Origin: Syntrophaceae bacterium UBA1411
GTDB lineage: Bacteria; Desulfobacterota; Syntrophia; Syntrophales; Smithellaceae
Direction: 5' to 3'
DNA: 64,000 nucleotides
NCBI GenBank assembly: GCA_002304995.1
Contig: DBPV01000022.1
Span: forward strand, 42,813 to 106,812
The translations under genes were made by a program, and so were the position numbers. Positions 51,300 to 59,397 of this stretch are shown here, one piece after another. Each line of letters begins with the position of its first letter. The stretch's first letter is position 1. Below the pieces are notes generated by a model. That model made no database searches, had not been told where the DNA came from, and was given only the letters and a program-made list of their open reading frames with translations.

Positions 51300-52748
51300 A
51301 TGAAGAAAAAAGTGCTTTTGACAAGCTGGATCGTTTTCGGTTTTTTGCTGGCCGCCCTAGCGGCTGAAGCCGCGGGCGACCGGCTTCTTGACGATTTTTT
51401 CCGCGACACGCGCCCGGAGGTGGAAAAAATCTCGGCCGATCCCGAACAGATGAAAAAATTCATCCTGGCGCAAAAAGACGTGAACGCCCGCCTGGCCGGC
51501 GGCAAAACCCTCCTGCACTACGCCGCGTTTCGCAACGACGCGGACAACGTCGCGCTCCTGCTTCAAAAAGGCGCGGCGGTCAACGCCGCGGACGCGCACG
51601 GAAGAACGCCCCTGCACGAAGCGATGAGCTATTTCGCCTTTGAAGCCGTTTCGCTCTTGGTGGAAAACGGCGCGGACGTCAACCGGCCCGACCGCGAAGG
51701 CCGGCCTCCGCTGGCCAGCATCGTTTACTGGGACGACGCGGCCAAAGCCGTGCCGGTCGTCAAGCTTTTTATCCGGAAGGGTTTCGACCTGCAAAATCCC
51801 CGAAGCACGGCCCTGTTGAACGACGCCCTGGCGCGCGGGAAAAAAGACACGGCGCTGATCCTCCTGCAAAACGGCGTCCGCACCGACGACAAAGCGCTCC
51901 ATGAAGCGGCGCGCCGGGGATACGAAGATATTTTCAGCGCGCTTCTCGCCGCGGGCGCCGATCCGCAGCGCGTCACTTTCCAGGCGGCCTGCGAAGCAGG
52001 CGCGCCGGGCATTGTCCGTCTGCTCGCCCAAAAGGGTGTAAAGCCTTCCGCCGCGGAAGTGGACTTCTGCCTGTACAACGGACATCGGGAGGCGGCTGTT
52101 TATCTGAACCGGCTCCTCAGCAATGAAAAGAAGGAAACCGTCGATCTCAAACGCCGCTGCCGGTTGAAGCCCGATCCCGGACAATGCAAGGCGAACTTTT
52201 GGCGCGCCTACTACGACCCGGCGGCCAAAACCTGCCGGGAATTCAGCTACGGCGGCTGCGGCGGCGAAGATCCGTTTGCCAGCCTTGAGGCCTGCAAAAA
52301 CGTCTGCGAGGAACAGACCACCGTCAAAAAAGCCTGCCTGGCCGCGACGCAGACCGCCATCACACTGGAAATCCGCCGCTACGCGGGATGGATCGATCTG
52401 CGCAAAAGCGGACAGGTGGCGGCCGGCGATCTGCCGGCGCTCGAAGCGACTCTGGCCCGGCTCAAAGAAGATCTGCAAAAATACCGGGCCATGAAACCGG
52501 AAGACTATGCGCTGCCGTCCCAAAGGGAAATGACGGCGTGGGTCCAGTCGCAGGCGGCAGACAACGACATTTTGTACATCGATCGGATGAGCCGGTCCGG
52601 CCCCTGGTATCACCTCGCCGGCAGCGTCGGCGGCGACTACGGTCCGCTCCAGCCGAATGTCCGGAAAAAAGTCGTCTTTTATTCCGTTTACCCGCGCCAT
52701 TACGGATCCATGGAAAGCGCTTATGTCTGCATCGCCTCCGTCGAATGA
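51300..52748 (+). CDS. Exported ankyrin-repeat protein with Kunitz/BPTI inhibitor domain
   Basis: A 482-residue protein: signal peptide (about 1-25), around six ankyrin repeats (68-275: KTLLHYAAFRNDADNVALLLQKG, GRTPLHEAMSYFAFEAVSLLVENGADVN, and weaker ones), then a Kunitz domain with six cysteines at 287, 296, 312, 320, 332 and 336. The gaps (8, 15, 7, 11, 3) match BPTI except one residue fewer in the fourth. The residue after the second Cys is K297-A298, the P1-P1' site of trypsin inhibitors, and the YGGC motif is present. The C-terminal 145 residues are of unknown type. Start ATG 51300 has GGAAGGAG upstream. Kunitz domains are mostly animal, so this is unusual in bacteria. Confidence 0.87.
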   Translation: MKKKVLLTSWIVFGFLLAALAAEAAGDRLLDDFFRDTRPEVEKISADPEQMKKFILAQKDVNARLAGGKTLLHYAAFRNDADNVALLLQKGAAVNAADAHGRTPLHEAMSYFAFEAVSLLVENGADVNRPDREGRPPLASIVYWDDAAKAVPVVKLFIRKGFDLQNPRSTALLNDALARGKKDTALILLQNGVRTDDKALHEAARRGYEDIFSALLAAGADPQRVTFQAACEAGAPGIVRLLAQKGVKPSAAEVDFCLYNGHREAAVYLNRLLSNEKKETVDLKRRCRLKPDPGQCKANFWRAYYDPAAKTCREFSYGGCGGEDPFASLEACKNVCEEQTTVKKACLAATQTAITLEIRRYAGWIDLRKSGQVAAGDLPALEATLARLKEDLQKYRAMKPEDYALPSQREMTAWVQSQAADNDILYIDRMSRSGPWYHLAGSVGGDYGPLQPNVRKKVVFYSVYPRHYGSMESAYVCIASVE

Positions 52749-53274
52749 ACGCTGCACGGCGCGCGCAATCCTCTGTCTTGGCTTTTTCATGTCGCTTGTC
52801 TTGTTTACGGCGCAGGCGGACGCAAGCCCTTCCGTCACGGCGAAAACGGTGAAAAATTACCGGTATGAACTGCTGCTCGAAAAAAGGCAGGCGCCGCTGA
52901 AAGACGGTTTTTTTCAGACGGGAAAAACGCCCGATGATTTTCTGACCGTCCGGCTGATCAGTTACAGCCTCGGCAGGCTCAACGCAGATCGCTTAAACGA
53001 CGCCGCCGTGGTCCTGGCCGCCTCTCCCATGGGCAGCGGCAGTTTTTTTGAACTGACCGTCCTCTACACAGAGCCTTCGGACCGGACGATCCGCCAGAGC
53101 AATTCCATCGTGCTGGGCGACCGGATAAAGATACGCACCCTGCGGATTCAGTCGGGAAAAATCCGGGTCGAATACGACGCCCACGGACCGGACGATCCGT
53201 CCTGCTGTCCGAAAACGCGGACGCTGCGGACGTTTCATCTCATCAACGGACAATTGACGGACACAGACTTGTGA
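52723..53274 (+). CDS. Exported protein of unknown function
   Basis: A 183-residue protein with a signal peptide (ARAILCLGFFMSLVLFTAQADA) and a mature domain NYRYELLLEKRQAPLKDGFF...DDFLTVRLISYSLGRLNADRLNDAAVVLAASPMGSGSFFELTVLY, a beta-rich type often seen in small secreted proteins. Its start overlaps the end of the ankyrin-Kunitz gene by 26 bases, showing translational coupling. I do not recognise a family. Confidence 0.75.
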   Translation: MSASPPSNERCTARAILCLGFFMSLVLFTAQADASPSVTAKTVKNYRYELLLEKRQAPLKDGFFQTGKTPDDFLTVRLISYSLGRLNADRLNDAAVVLAASPMGSGSFFELTVLYTEPSDRTIRQSNSIVLGDRIKIRTLRIQSGKIRVEYDAHGPDDPSCCPKTRTLRTFHLINGQLTDTDL

Positions 53275-53299
53275 AGCGCGGACTTCGGAAAACGGGCGC

Positions 53300-54055
53300 C
53301 TACGACGCGGAACGTCCTTCCAGGAGGATCCGGCGCACGCGGTCGAGCTCCTCGGCGTTGTCCACTTCCACGGAATCGTGCGGCGTGATGACGACTTTGA
53401 TCTTGTAGCCGTATTCCAGGGCGCGCAGCTGCTCGAGCGCCTCAAGCTTTTCCAGTTTGCCTTCGGGCAATGTCGTGAAGGTATCGAGAAAATCCCGGCG
53501 GTAAGCGTAAATTCCGTGGTGCTTGTAATAATCGGCCGAAAGCTTTTTGTCGCGCACAAAGGGAATGGTCGCCCGCGAAAAATACAGGGCGTTGAAGTCC
53601 GCGTCAAACACGACCTTGACCGCGTGCGGGTGCGTCATTTCCTCCGGTAAAACGATTTTGTAAATGAGCGTGGACATCACCGCCGCGGAATCGGCGACAA
53701 GCGGCGCGATCACTTCATCGACCTGCGCGGGCTCGAAGATCGGCTGATCGCCCTGAATATTGACGACGATCGCCGCCGCGGAAAGGTCGAGCGCCAGGAC
53801 GGCTTCGGCAATCCGGTCCGTTCCGGAGCGGTGCGTCGCGGCCGTCATGATCGCGTTTCCGCCGAACGCTTTCACCGCGTCGAAAATTCTGGCATCGTCG
53901 GTCGCCACCGCCACGTAGGGAACGGCCTTGGCCCGGGCCACCCTTTCATATACGTGCTGGATCATCGGTTTGCCCAGAAGATCCGCCAGGGGCTTGCCGG
54001 GAAAACGGCTCGATTCGTAGCGCGCGGGAATGATGCAGATGACGTCTCTTTTCAT
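53300..54055 (-). CDS. kdsB: 3-deoxy-manno-octulosonate cytidylyltransferase
   Basis: A 251-residue nucleotidyltransferase with IIPARYESSRFPGKPLADLLGKPMIQHVYERV, VNIQGDQPIFEPAQVDEVI and HHGIYAYRRDFLDTFTTLPEGKLEKLEALEQLRALEYG. It activates KDO with CTP for lipopolysaccharide inner core. It follows hldD by one base, so both belong to one LPS unit. Confidence 0.96.
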   Translation of the reverse strand: MKRDVICIIPARYESSRFPGKPLADLLGKPMIQHVYERVARAKAVPYVAVATDDARIFDAVKAFGGNAIMTAATHRSGTDRIAEAVLALDLSAAAIVVNIQGDQPIFEPAQVDEVIAPLVADSAAVMSTLIYKIVLPEEMTHPHAVKVVFDADFNALYFSRATIPFVRDKKLSADYYKHHGIYAYRRDFLDTFTTLPEGKLEKLEALEQLRALEYGYKIKVVITPHDSVEVDNAEELDRVRRILLEGRSAS

Positions 54056-54056
54056 T

Positions 54057-55034
54057 TTATTCCCCCAGGTGCGGATCGGCCTTTTGCAGATAGTTTGTCA
54101 CATAGTCGCGGACGGAGTCCTCCAGCGGAGCAAAATCCGCCGGGCAGCCGGCCTTTTTAAGCTTCGTCATTTCCGCCTCCGTAAAATACTGATACTGATT
54201 GCGCAGCCCTTCCGGCATCTCAATGTATTCGATATTCGGCGCAAGATTCATGGCGGCAAAGACCGCCTTGATCAGGTCGTTCCAGGTGCGGGCCCTGCCC
54301 GTTCCCAGATTGAAAATGCCGTTGGCCTTCGGATGCTGCAAAAGCCACCACAGCGCGTTCACGCAGTCTTTGACGTAGACGAAATCCCGCAGTTGGCCTC
54401 CGTCGGGATACTCGGACCGGTAGGATTTGAACAGCCGGACCCGTCCCGTTTCGCGAATCTGATGAAAGGCCTTGAAGATGACGCTGGTCATGTCGCCCTT
54501 GTGGTATTCGTTGGGGCCGAAGACGTTGAAAAACTTGATCCCCGCCATCTGGTCGGCGAGCTTTTGCCTCAGCGCCCACAGGTCGAACACCTGCTTGGAG
54601 TAGCCGTACATGTTGATCGGCCGCAGCGCGGCAATGCCGGCAGAATCGTCGGAAAAGCCCCGCGTCCCGTCGCCGTATGTTGCGGCGGAGCTGGCATAGA
54701 GAAAGCGGATCTCGCGGTCGAGCGCCCATTCGGCCAGCGTCCGCGTGTAGAGAAAATTGTTTTCCCACAGATAATCCGCGTCCCGCTCGGTTGTCGAGGA
54801 GCAGGCGCCCATGTGCACAACGGCGCGGACGTCGAAGGGCACGTCGTCGTCGCAGACCATGGTATAAAATTCGTCTTTATGAATGTAGTCGGCAAACCGC
54901 AGGTTCACCAGATTTTTCCACTTGTCCGATGTCCCCAGGTGGTCGACGATGACGATATCGTCCACTCCCTCCCGGTTGAGCTTCCACACAAAGGCGCTGC
55001 CGATGAATCCCGCGCCGCCCGTTACGACAATCAT
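54057..55034 (-). CDS. hldD: ADP-L-glycero-D-manno-heptose 6-epimerase
   Basis: A 325-residue short-chain epimerase: NAD site IVVTGGAGFIGSAFVWKLNREG, VVHMGACSSTTERDADYLWENN, active Tyr/Lys in MYGYSKQVFD, and FFNVFGPNEYHKGDMTSV. Completes ADP-heptose for the LPS core. A normal-length member of the family. Confidence 0.95.
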   Translation of the reverse strand: MIVVTGGAGFIGSAFVWKLNREGVDDIVIVDHLGTSDKWKNLVNLRFADYIHKDEFYTMVCDDDVPFDVRAVVHMGACSSTTERDADYLWENNFLYTRTLAEWALDREIRFLYASSAATYGDGTRGFSDDSAGIAALRPINMYGYSKQVFDLWALRQKLADQMAGIKFFNVFGPNEYHKGDMTSVIFKAFHQIRETGRVRLFKSYRSEYPDGGQLRDFVYVKDCVNALWWLLQHPKANGIFNLGTGRARTWNDLIKAVFAAMNLAPNIEYIEMPEGLRNQYQYFTEAEMTKLKKAGCPADFAPLEDSVRDYVTNYLQKADPHLGE

Positions 55035-55064
55035 TTTGATCTCTCCTCTTGTTTTAAAATGCCT

Positions 55065-55106
55065 CCCCGCCGGACCGGTTTGGGCCGGTATCCCTCGGGG
55101 CGCTTT
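55065..55106. repeat. Inverted repeat between hldD and the acyl-CoA ligase
   Basis: CCCCG (55065-55069) pairs with CGGGG (55096-55100), with an inner ACCGG/CCGGT stem (55074-55078 with 55085-55089). CGCTTTTTT follows on the plus strand, while on the minus strand (the direction of both flanking genes) only ATTTT follows. Confidence 0.45.
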
Positions 55107-55171
55107 TTTCCGTACGTGTTTCCCGACGTCGTCGTAATACCGAACGAAAGGACTGTCAACTGTTTTTGGCC

Positions 55172-56809
55172 TCAGACGTTTCGCGCTTCGGTTTTCAACA
55201 CGCGCCGCAGAAGTTTTCCGGCCGGGTCGCGCGGAATGATTTCGCGAAAGACGATGCTTTTGGGAACCCGGTAGTCGGGCATGTTTTCCCGGCAGTACTG
55301 CAAAATTTCCGCCGCATCCGCCCGGCTCTCCTCTTCAAGCGCGACCACGGCAACCACCGCCTGGCCCCGGCTGCGGTCCGCAACGCCGATGACGGCCGCG
55401 TCTTTCACGCCGGGATGCTTTTTCAGGACCTCTTCCACCTGCCCCGGATACACGTTGAAACCGTTGGAGATGATCAGATCGTCCTTGCGATCTACAATGT
55501 AAAAAAAACCGTTTTCGTCCATCCGCGCCATGTCTTTGGTGTAAAACCAGCCGTTCCGGAGCGCACGGCCGGTCTGCTCGTCGTTCTCCCAGTAGCCGGA
55601 CATGATTTGCGGCCCCCGCACGGCCAGCTCGCCCACTTCGCCCGCAGCGCATTCCCCTTCTCCCGTTTCCAGATCGACGATTTTCGCGTCCGTGCCGGGC
55701 AGAGGCAGGCCGATCGAACCGGCCGGCCCGCCTGCGGGATAAGGCGTCATGTGCGTCGCCGAACACGCCTCGGAAAGCCCGTAGGCCTCCATCATCCTGC
55801 GGCCGGTGAGCGCCGTAAACCGCTCGTGCACCGTTTTGGGAAAGGGTCCGCCCCCGCAAATTGCCACCTGCAGCGAACCGAGCGGCCCTTTAATTTTTTC
55901 TTCGGGAAAGGACAAAAGCGCGTTCCACAGGCTGGGAACCGCCGGAAAAAAGATGGGCCGGTACGTCTCGAGCAGACGGGTGAGAGACAAAACGTCCAGC
56001 AGATCCATCCGCGGCAGGAGGACCATCCGGTAGCCTTTATGCACGCAGACGCACAGGCAGGACAGCAGACCGAAGACATGGAAAAAGGGAATCAGGCACA
56101 TGACGGCCGCGTTGCCGGCCTTGTCAATGCCGATCCAGGCATCGGTCTGCAAAACGCTGGCGACCATATTGGCGTGGGTCAGCGTCGCCGCCTTGGGCGT
56201 TCCCGTCGAGCCGCTGGTGTACTGGAGCACCGCCGCGTCTTCGGGAAAGACGTCGATTTGCGGTTCATCCGCCCGGTCCACCGCAGACAGAAGATCGTTG
56301 AAAATCCGAATGGGCGGACGCCCCGGCTCCACGGCAATCTTTTTTTCGAGGCCGAAAACCGAATGGAGAATCACGGTTTCCACAGCGGTTTGTCCGATGA
56401 CCCGGTAAAGATTCTGGGCAAACAGATCCAGCGTCACCGCCACCCGGGCGCCCGCATTGCGCAGGCAGGAGGCCAGCTCCTCCCCCGCGATGCCGACGCT
56501 CAGATTGGCGGCCAGAGCGCCCAGTTTGAGGACGGCAAAAAAGGCGATCACATAGGTGGGCGAATTTACCAGAATCAGGGCCACCCGGTCGCCTTTCCGG
56601 ACGCCCGCCTGCGCCAGGACGCGAGCAAACCGGTTGACCTTGTCGTTGAGTTCCCGGTACGTCGTGGAAACATCGTTGAAGATCATCGCCGCGTCGTCCG
56701 GATGCGCGGCCGCCGTGTCCGTGAGAAATCGGAAAACAGGTATCCGCGGATACGCCATCATCTGCGGAACATGCTCGGGATAATGCGCTGCCCAGGGTTT
56801 CATGTTCAT
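55172..56809 (-). CDS. fadD: Long-chain acyl-CoA ligase (AMP-forming)
   Basis: A 545-residue adenylate-forming enzyme with the P-loop LQYTSGSTGTPKAATLTHANM, YGLSEACSATHMTPYP, TGEGECAAGEVGELAVRGPQIMSGYW, GWFYTKDMARMDENGFFYIVDRKDDLIISNGFNVYPGQVEEVL and the C-terminal DPAGKLLRRVL lysine. It makes acyl-CoA from a free fatty or aromatic acid and ATP. The exact chain length cannot be read from sequence. Confidence 0.9.
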   Translation of the reverse strand: MNMKPWAAHYPEHVPQMMAYPRIPVFRFLTDTAAAHPDDAAMIFNDVSTTYRELNDKVNRFARVLAQAGVRKGDRVALILVNSPTYVIAFFAVLKLGALAANLSVGIAGEELASCLRNAGARVAVTLDLFAQNLYRVIGQTAVETVILHSVFGLEKKIAVEPGRPPIRIFNDLLSAVDRADEPQIDVFPEDAAVLQYTSGSTGTPKAATLTHANMVASVLQTDAWIGIDKAGNAAVMCLIPFFHVFGLLSCLCVCVHKGYRMVLLPRMDLLDVLSLTRLLETYRPIFFPAVPSLWNALLSFPEEKIKGPLGSLQVAICGGGPFPKTVHERFTALTGRRMMEAYGLSEACSATHMTPYPAGGPAGSIGLPLPGTDAKIVDLETGEGECAAGEVGELAVRGPQIMSGYWENDEQTGRALRNGWFYTKDMARMDENGFFYIVDRKDDLIISNGFNVYPGQVEEVLKKHPGVKDAAVIGVADRSRGQAVVAVVALEEESRADAAEILQYCRENMPDYRVPKSIVFREIIPRDPAGKLLRRVLKTEARNV

Positions 56810-56918
56810 TTTTTTTCAACCTGAAAGGAATTGGGAAACGATGTTATTTTAACACAGACCGGCTCCGGCGACAAATGATCGCTTCAGCCCCCGACTACGA
56901 CATATGGTATTTAATTTC

Positions 56919-56947
56919 TTGACAGCATCTACATATAGTGGTAAGGT
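56919..56947 (+). promoter_or_regulatory. Possible promoter of the 40-residue gene
   Basis: TTGACA (56919-56924), 17 bases, TAAGGT (56942-56947). TATAGT at 56934-56939 is an alternative -10. The first choice would give an almost leaderless message; the start site needs to be measured. Confidence 0.35.
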
Positions 56948-56955
56948 GCAGACCA

Positions 56956-57078
56956 ATGAAAAACACCGGTTTCCGGGGCGGAAGATTGACCCGGAAAACC
57001 ATGTCGCTGGCGGCGGATGTTGCAATCTTCGGAACCTCCGACGGCTCCACTGGGAATATGCAGGGAAAAAGGCGATAA
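56956..57078 (+). CDS. Unannotated small protein gene (40 residues)
   Basis: An ATG at 56956 with AAGGTG seven bases upstream opens a 40-codon frame ending in TAA at 57076-57078, followed 32 bases later by a good intrinsic terminator. The product begins MKNTGFRGGRLTRKTM, continues SLAADVAIFGTSDG and ends GNMQGKRR. It is basic, has a short hydrophobic stretch in the middle and no obvious signal peptide. About five eighths of the third codon bases are G or C, as in real genes here. It lies alone in a 523-base gap between fadD and the ADP-forming synthetase. The family is not recognised; a ribosomally made signalling or modified peptide is possible. It could instead be a small RNA. Confidence 0.5.
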   Translation: MKNTGFRGGRLTRKTMSLAADVAIFGTSDGSTGNMQGKRR

Positions 57079-57110
57079 AGTGTTAACCACCTCAACAAAC
57101 CTTTAGCCAC

Positions 57111-57139
57111 GGGCGGACCGGCAACGGCCCGCCCTTTTT
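57111..57139 (+). terminator. Terminator of the 40-residue gene
   Basis: GGGCGG (57111-57116) pairs with CCGCCC (57129-57134) with an inner CCG-GCAA-CGG stem and one A-C mismatch, followed by TTTTT (57135-57139). Confidence 0.8.
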
Positions 57140-57175
57140 GATTCCGGATCCATACCGAAGTTCATCCTTCGGAAA

Positions 57176-57240
57176 CAGGCACATCATTTGAATCAATTGC
57201 GTCAGACGCCTGCAACCTTTTAAACTTCTTTATGTGCCTG
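57176..57240. repeat. Inverted repeat near the end of the synthetase beta gene
   Basis: CAGGCACAT (57176-57184) is exactly complementary to ATGTGCCTG (57232-57240); inside is GCGTC-A-GACGC. It may be a small mobile or terminator-like structure; no T-tract follows closely. The rest of 57241-57332 shows nothing recognisable. Confidence 0.45.
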
Positions 57241-57332
57241 CCCCGCGCTTCATTTTGAAAAATTAAAGCGATCTTCGCCTTCGGAACCGGCTCCGGGCGC
57301 GCTTCGGGCCGCACCGCCCTCCCGCGCGCAAT

Positions 57333-58010
57333 TTACTTTTTAAGCATGATCCGGGAATCGACGACGGTGCAGGACTTGGCGGTGCACATGACCGGATTGA
57401 GATCGACGGACTCCACGCGGTCCTGCAAATCCATCATCAGCTTCGAGAAACTCAGCAGCGTCTTTTTGAGCGCGGCCAGGTTGACCGGCTCCGCGCCGCG
57501 GTACCCCGCAAGCAGCTTGCGCGCGGTCAGCTCTTCCAGCATGTTGTCGACGTCGCGGGATTTCAGCGGGGCCATGCGCAGCGACACGTCCTTGTAAATT
57601 TCCACGCCGACGCCCCCCAGGCCGACCAGGATCATGGGGCCGAACTGGACATCGTTTTTTGCGCCGATGATGAGTTCCAGGCCCCTGACCATTTCGGCGA
57701 TGAGCATGCCGGCGAAACCGTCGAGCGTTTGCAGCCGCGCGAGCGTCGCGAGCAGCGTCGCGTCGTCGCGGATGTTCAGGACGACGCCCTTGACGTCGGA
57801 TTTATGAACGATGGCCGGCGACACGATCTTGGCTGCAACCGGATAGCCGATGGCGCGGGCGATCGCCAGCGCCTGTTCGCCGCGCGTTGCCACCCCGTAC
57901 CTGGGAATTTTAAAGCCGTAGAGGGAAAAAATCTTCTGGGCATCGGGTTCGAGCACCCAGCCCCACGATTCCGATTTCCTGAGGACGGCGGAAATTTCTT
58001 TTTTCAGCAT
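57333..58010 (-). CDS. ADP-forming acyl-CoA synthetase, beta (ATP-grasp) subunit
   Basis: A 225-residue ATP-grasp protein: YGVATRGEQALAIARAIGYPVAAKIVSPAIVHKSDVKGVVLNI, MVRGLELIIGAKNDVQFGPMILVGLGGVGVEIYKDVSLRMAPL. This is the beta part of NDP-forming acetyl-CoA synthetases (ACD), which couple acyl-CoA hydrolysis to ATP synthesis. Its ATG overlaps the end of the alpha gene by 7 bases, so the two subunits are made together. Confidence 0.88.
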   Translation of the reverse strand: MLKKEISAVLRKSESWGWVLEPDAQKIFSLYGFKIPRYGVATRGEQALAIARAIGYPVAAKIVSPAIVHKSDVKGVVLNIRDDATLLATLARLQTLDGFAGMLIAEMVRGLELIIGAKNDVQFGPMILVGLGGVGVEIYKDVSLRMAPLKSRDVDNMLEELTARKLLAGYRGAEPVNLAALKKTLLSFSKLMMDLQDRVESVDLNPVMCTAKSCTVVDSRIMLKK

Positions 58011-59371
58011 GGTTTTTTCCTCGCGAGGGCTTTGGCCATCAGCACCGCGCCTTCAATGGACGGCGACACGGGCGTGCCGTTGAGTTCGAATCCGTCGATC
58101 ATCATGTTGTATTTCTCCACGTGCGGAACGTAGGCCACAATCGGTTTCCTGAACTGTTTTTGCACCTGGCTGAGCCGGACGCCGATGTCGAGCGTAACCC
58201 CCGGCAGATAAGGCAAGAGCAGCACGACGAGGCAGTCCACTTCCGGCGCTTCGGCCAGGATTTTGGCGCAGGCGACAAAATCGTCGTCCACGGCGCTGCC
58301 CGTCAGGTCCACCGGATTGCCGACGGATGCAATGGACCGGACGTTCTCCGTCAGTTGACCCCGCAGACGGTCCTGCAGTTCGGCGGCAAACGCGGGCACG
58401 GTGAGATTCGCCGCCGCGCAGGCGTCGACCGCCATCGCGCCGTGGCCGCCGCTGCCCGTGATGATGCCGATTTTTCCTTCGATGGGCTGGGTGTAGGAGC
58501 TCAGCACTTCGCAAAAGGATACGAGCTCCTGCTCGTCGGCCGCCTCGATGATGTTGTGCTGCGCGACCGCTGCGGCAAAGCTGGTGTAGTCTCCGGCCAG
58601 CGACGCGGTGTGGCTGGAAACGGCGCGGTGACCCGCCTCGCTTTTTCCCGACTTCATCAGAATGACGGGTTTGGGCGAGCAGTCCGCCGCCAGGACGAAT
58701 TCGCGTCCTTCTCCCGCGCCGAAGCCTTCGACGTAGAAGGCGATGACCCGCGTCGCCGGATCGGTGAGCAGATACTTCAGCAGATCGATTTCCCGCACCA
58801 GCGCCTTGTTGCCGATGCTCACAGCCTTGGACATGCCCACGCCCTGCTGGGTGAACTTGATCATCTGATCGACCAAAATGCCGCCGCTCTGGCTGACGAA
58901 GGCGACATTGCCGGGGCTGGGCTTGATCATCCGCTCGATCGGCAGGAAAAACGTGTCCACGCGAAACGGCACGAACAGGCCCAGGCAGTTGGGGCCGATG
59001 AAGGGAAACTTCGCCTCGCGGGCGATGGCCGCCATCCGCTCCTGCAGATCCGCGCGGCCGCCTTCGGAAAAGCCGCCGGAAATGACGGCCGCCGATTTCA
59101 CGCCCGCGTCGATGCACTGCGCCAGAATGTCCGGCACGAAATCCGCGCGCGCCGCGATGACGGCCAGGTCGATTTTTTTGGGAACGTCTCCGATCCTCTC
59201 GAAGAGCGGTTCGTCGTGCAGCTTGCCGCCCCTGGGATTGACGCCGAAAACCTCGACGGGATAGCGGTGGTTGTTTTTTTCGAAAATCACGTTGGCCGGA
59301 TGTCTCTCATTCGTGGAAGACACGCCGATCACGGCCAGCGTCCGGGGTTCAAACAGGGGCTTGAGATTCAT
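58004..59371 (-). CDS. ADP-forming acyl-CoA synthetase, alpha (CoA-binding) subunit
   Basis: A 455-residue protein: CoA-binding Rossmann domain (PRTLAVIGVSSTNERHPANVIFEKN), then the two CoA-ligase domains, with AVISGGFSEGG and the GIITGSGGHGAMAVDACAAA region holding the likely phospho-histidine. ATG at 59371 has GGAGG nearby. The long frame up to 60259 is an artefact that runs across the next gene. In syntrophic bacteria this pair recovers ATP from acetyl-CoA or other acyl-CoA. Confidence 0.9.
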   Translation of the reverse strand: MNLKPLFEPRTLAVIGVSSTNERHPANVIFEKNNHRYPVEVFGVNPRGGKLHDEPLFERIGDVPKKIDLAVIAARADFVPDILAQCIDAGVKSAAVISGGFSEGGRADLQERMAAIAREAKFPFIGPNCLGLFVPFRVDTFFLPIERMIKPSPGNVAFVSQSGGILVDQMIKFTQQGVGMSKAVSIGNKALVREIDLLKYLLTDPATRVIAFYVEGFGAGEGREFVLAADCSPKPVILMKSGKSEAGHRAVSSHTASLAGDYTSFAAAVAQHNIIEAADEQELVSFCEVLSSYTQPIEGKIGIITGSGGHGAMAVDACAAANLTVPAFAAELQDRLRGQLTENVRSIASVGNPVDLTGSAVDDDFVACAKILAEAPEVDCLVVLLLPYLPGVTLDIGVRLSQVQKQFRKPIVAYVPHVEKYNMMIDGFELNGTPVSPSIEGAVLMAKALARKKPC

Positions 59372-59397
59372 AACGCCTCCTTCGGGACAGGCCCGCG

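Noticed and set aside
54030..56824. Two long plus-strand frames of 414 and 552 residues
   Set aside because: Antisense to kdsB, hldD and the acyl-CoA ligase, with shadow-frame composition.
56954..57139. CsrA-sequestering small RNA or c-di-GMP riboswitch
   Set aside because: Seven GGA triplets and an AGCCACGGG stretch were noticed. The GGA count is only about twice the expected and no GEMM core (GGGACGCAAAGCC) is present. The region is better read as a small gene with Shine-Dalgarno and terminator.
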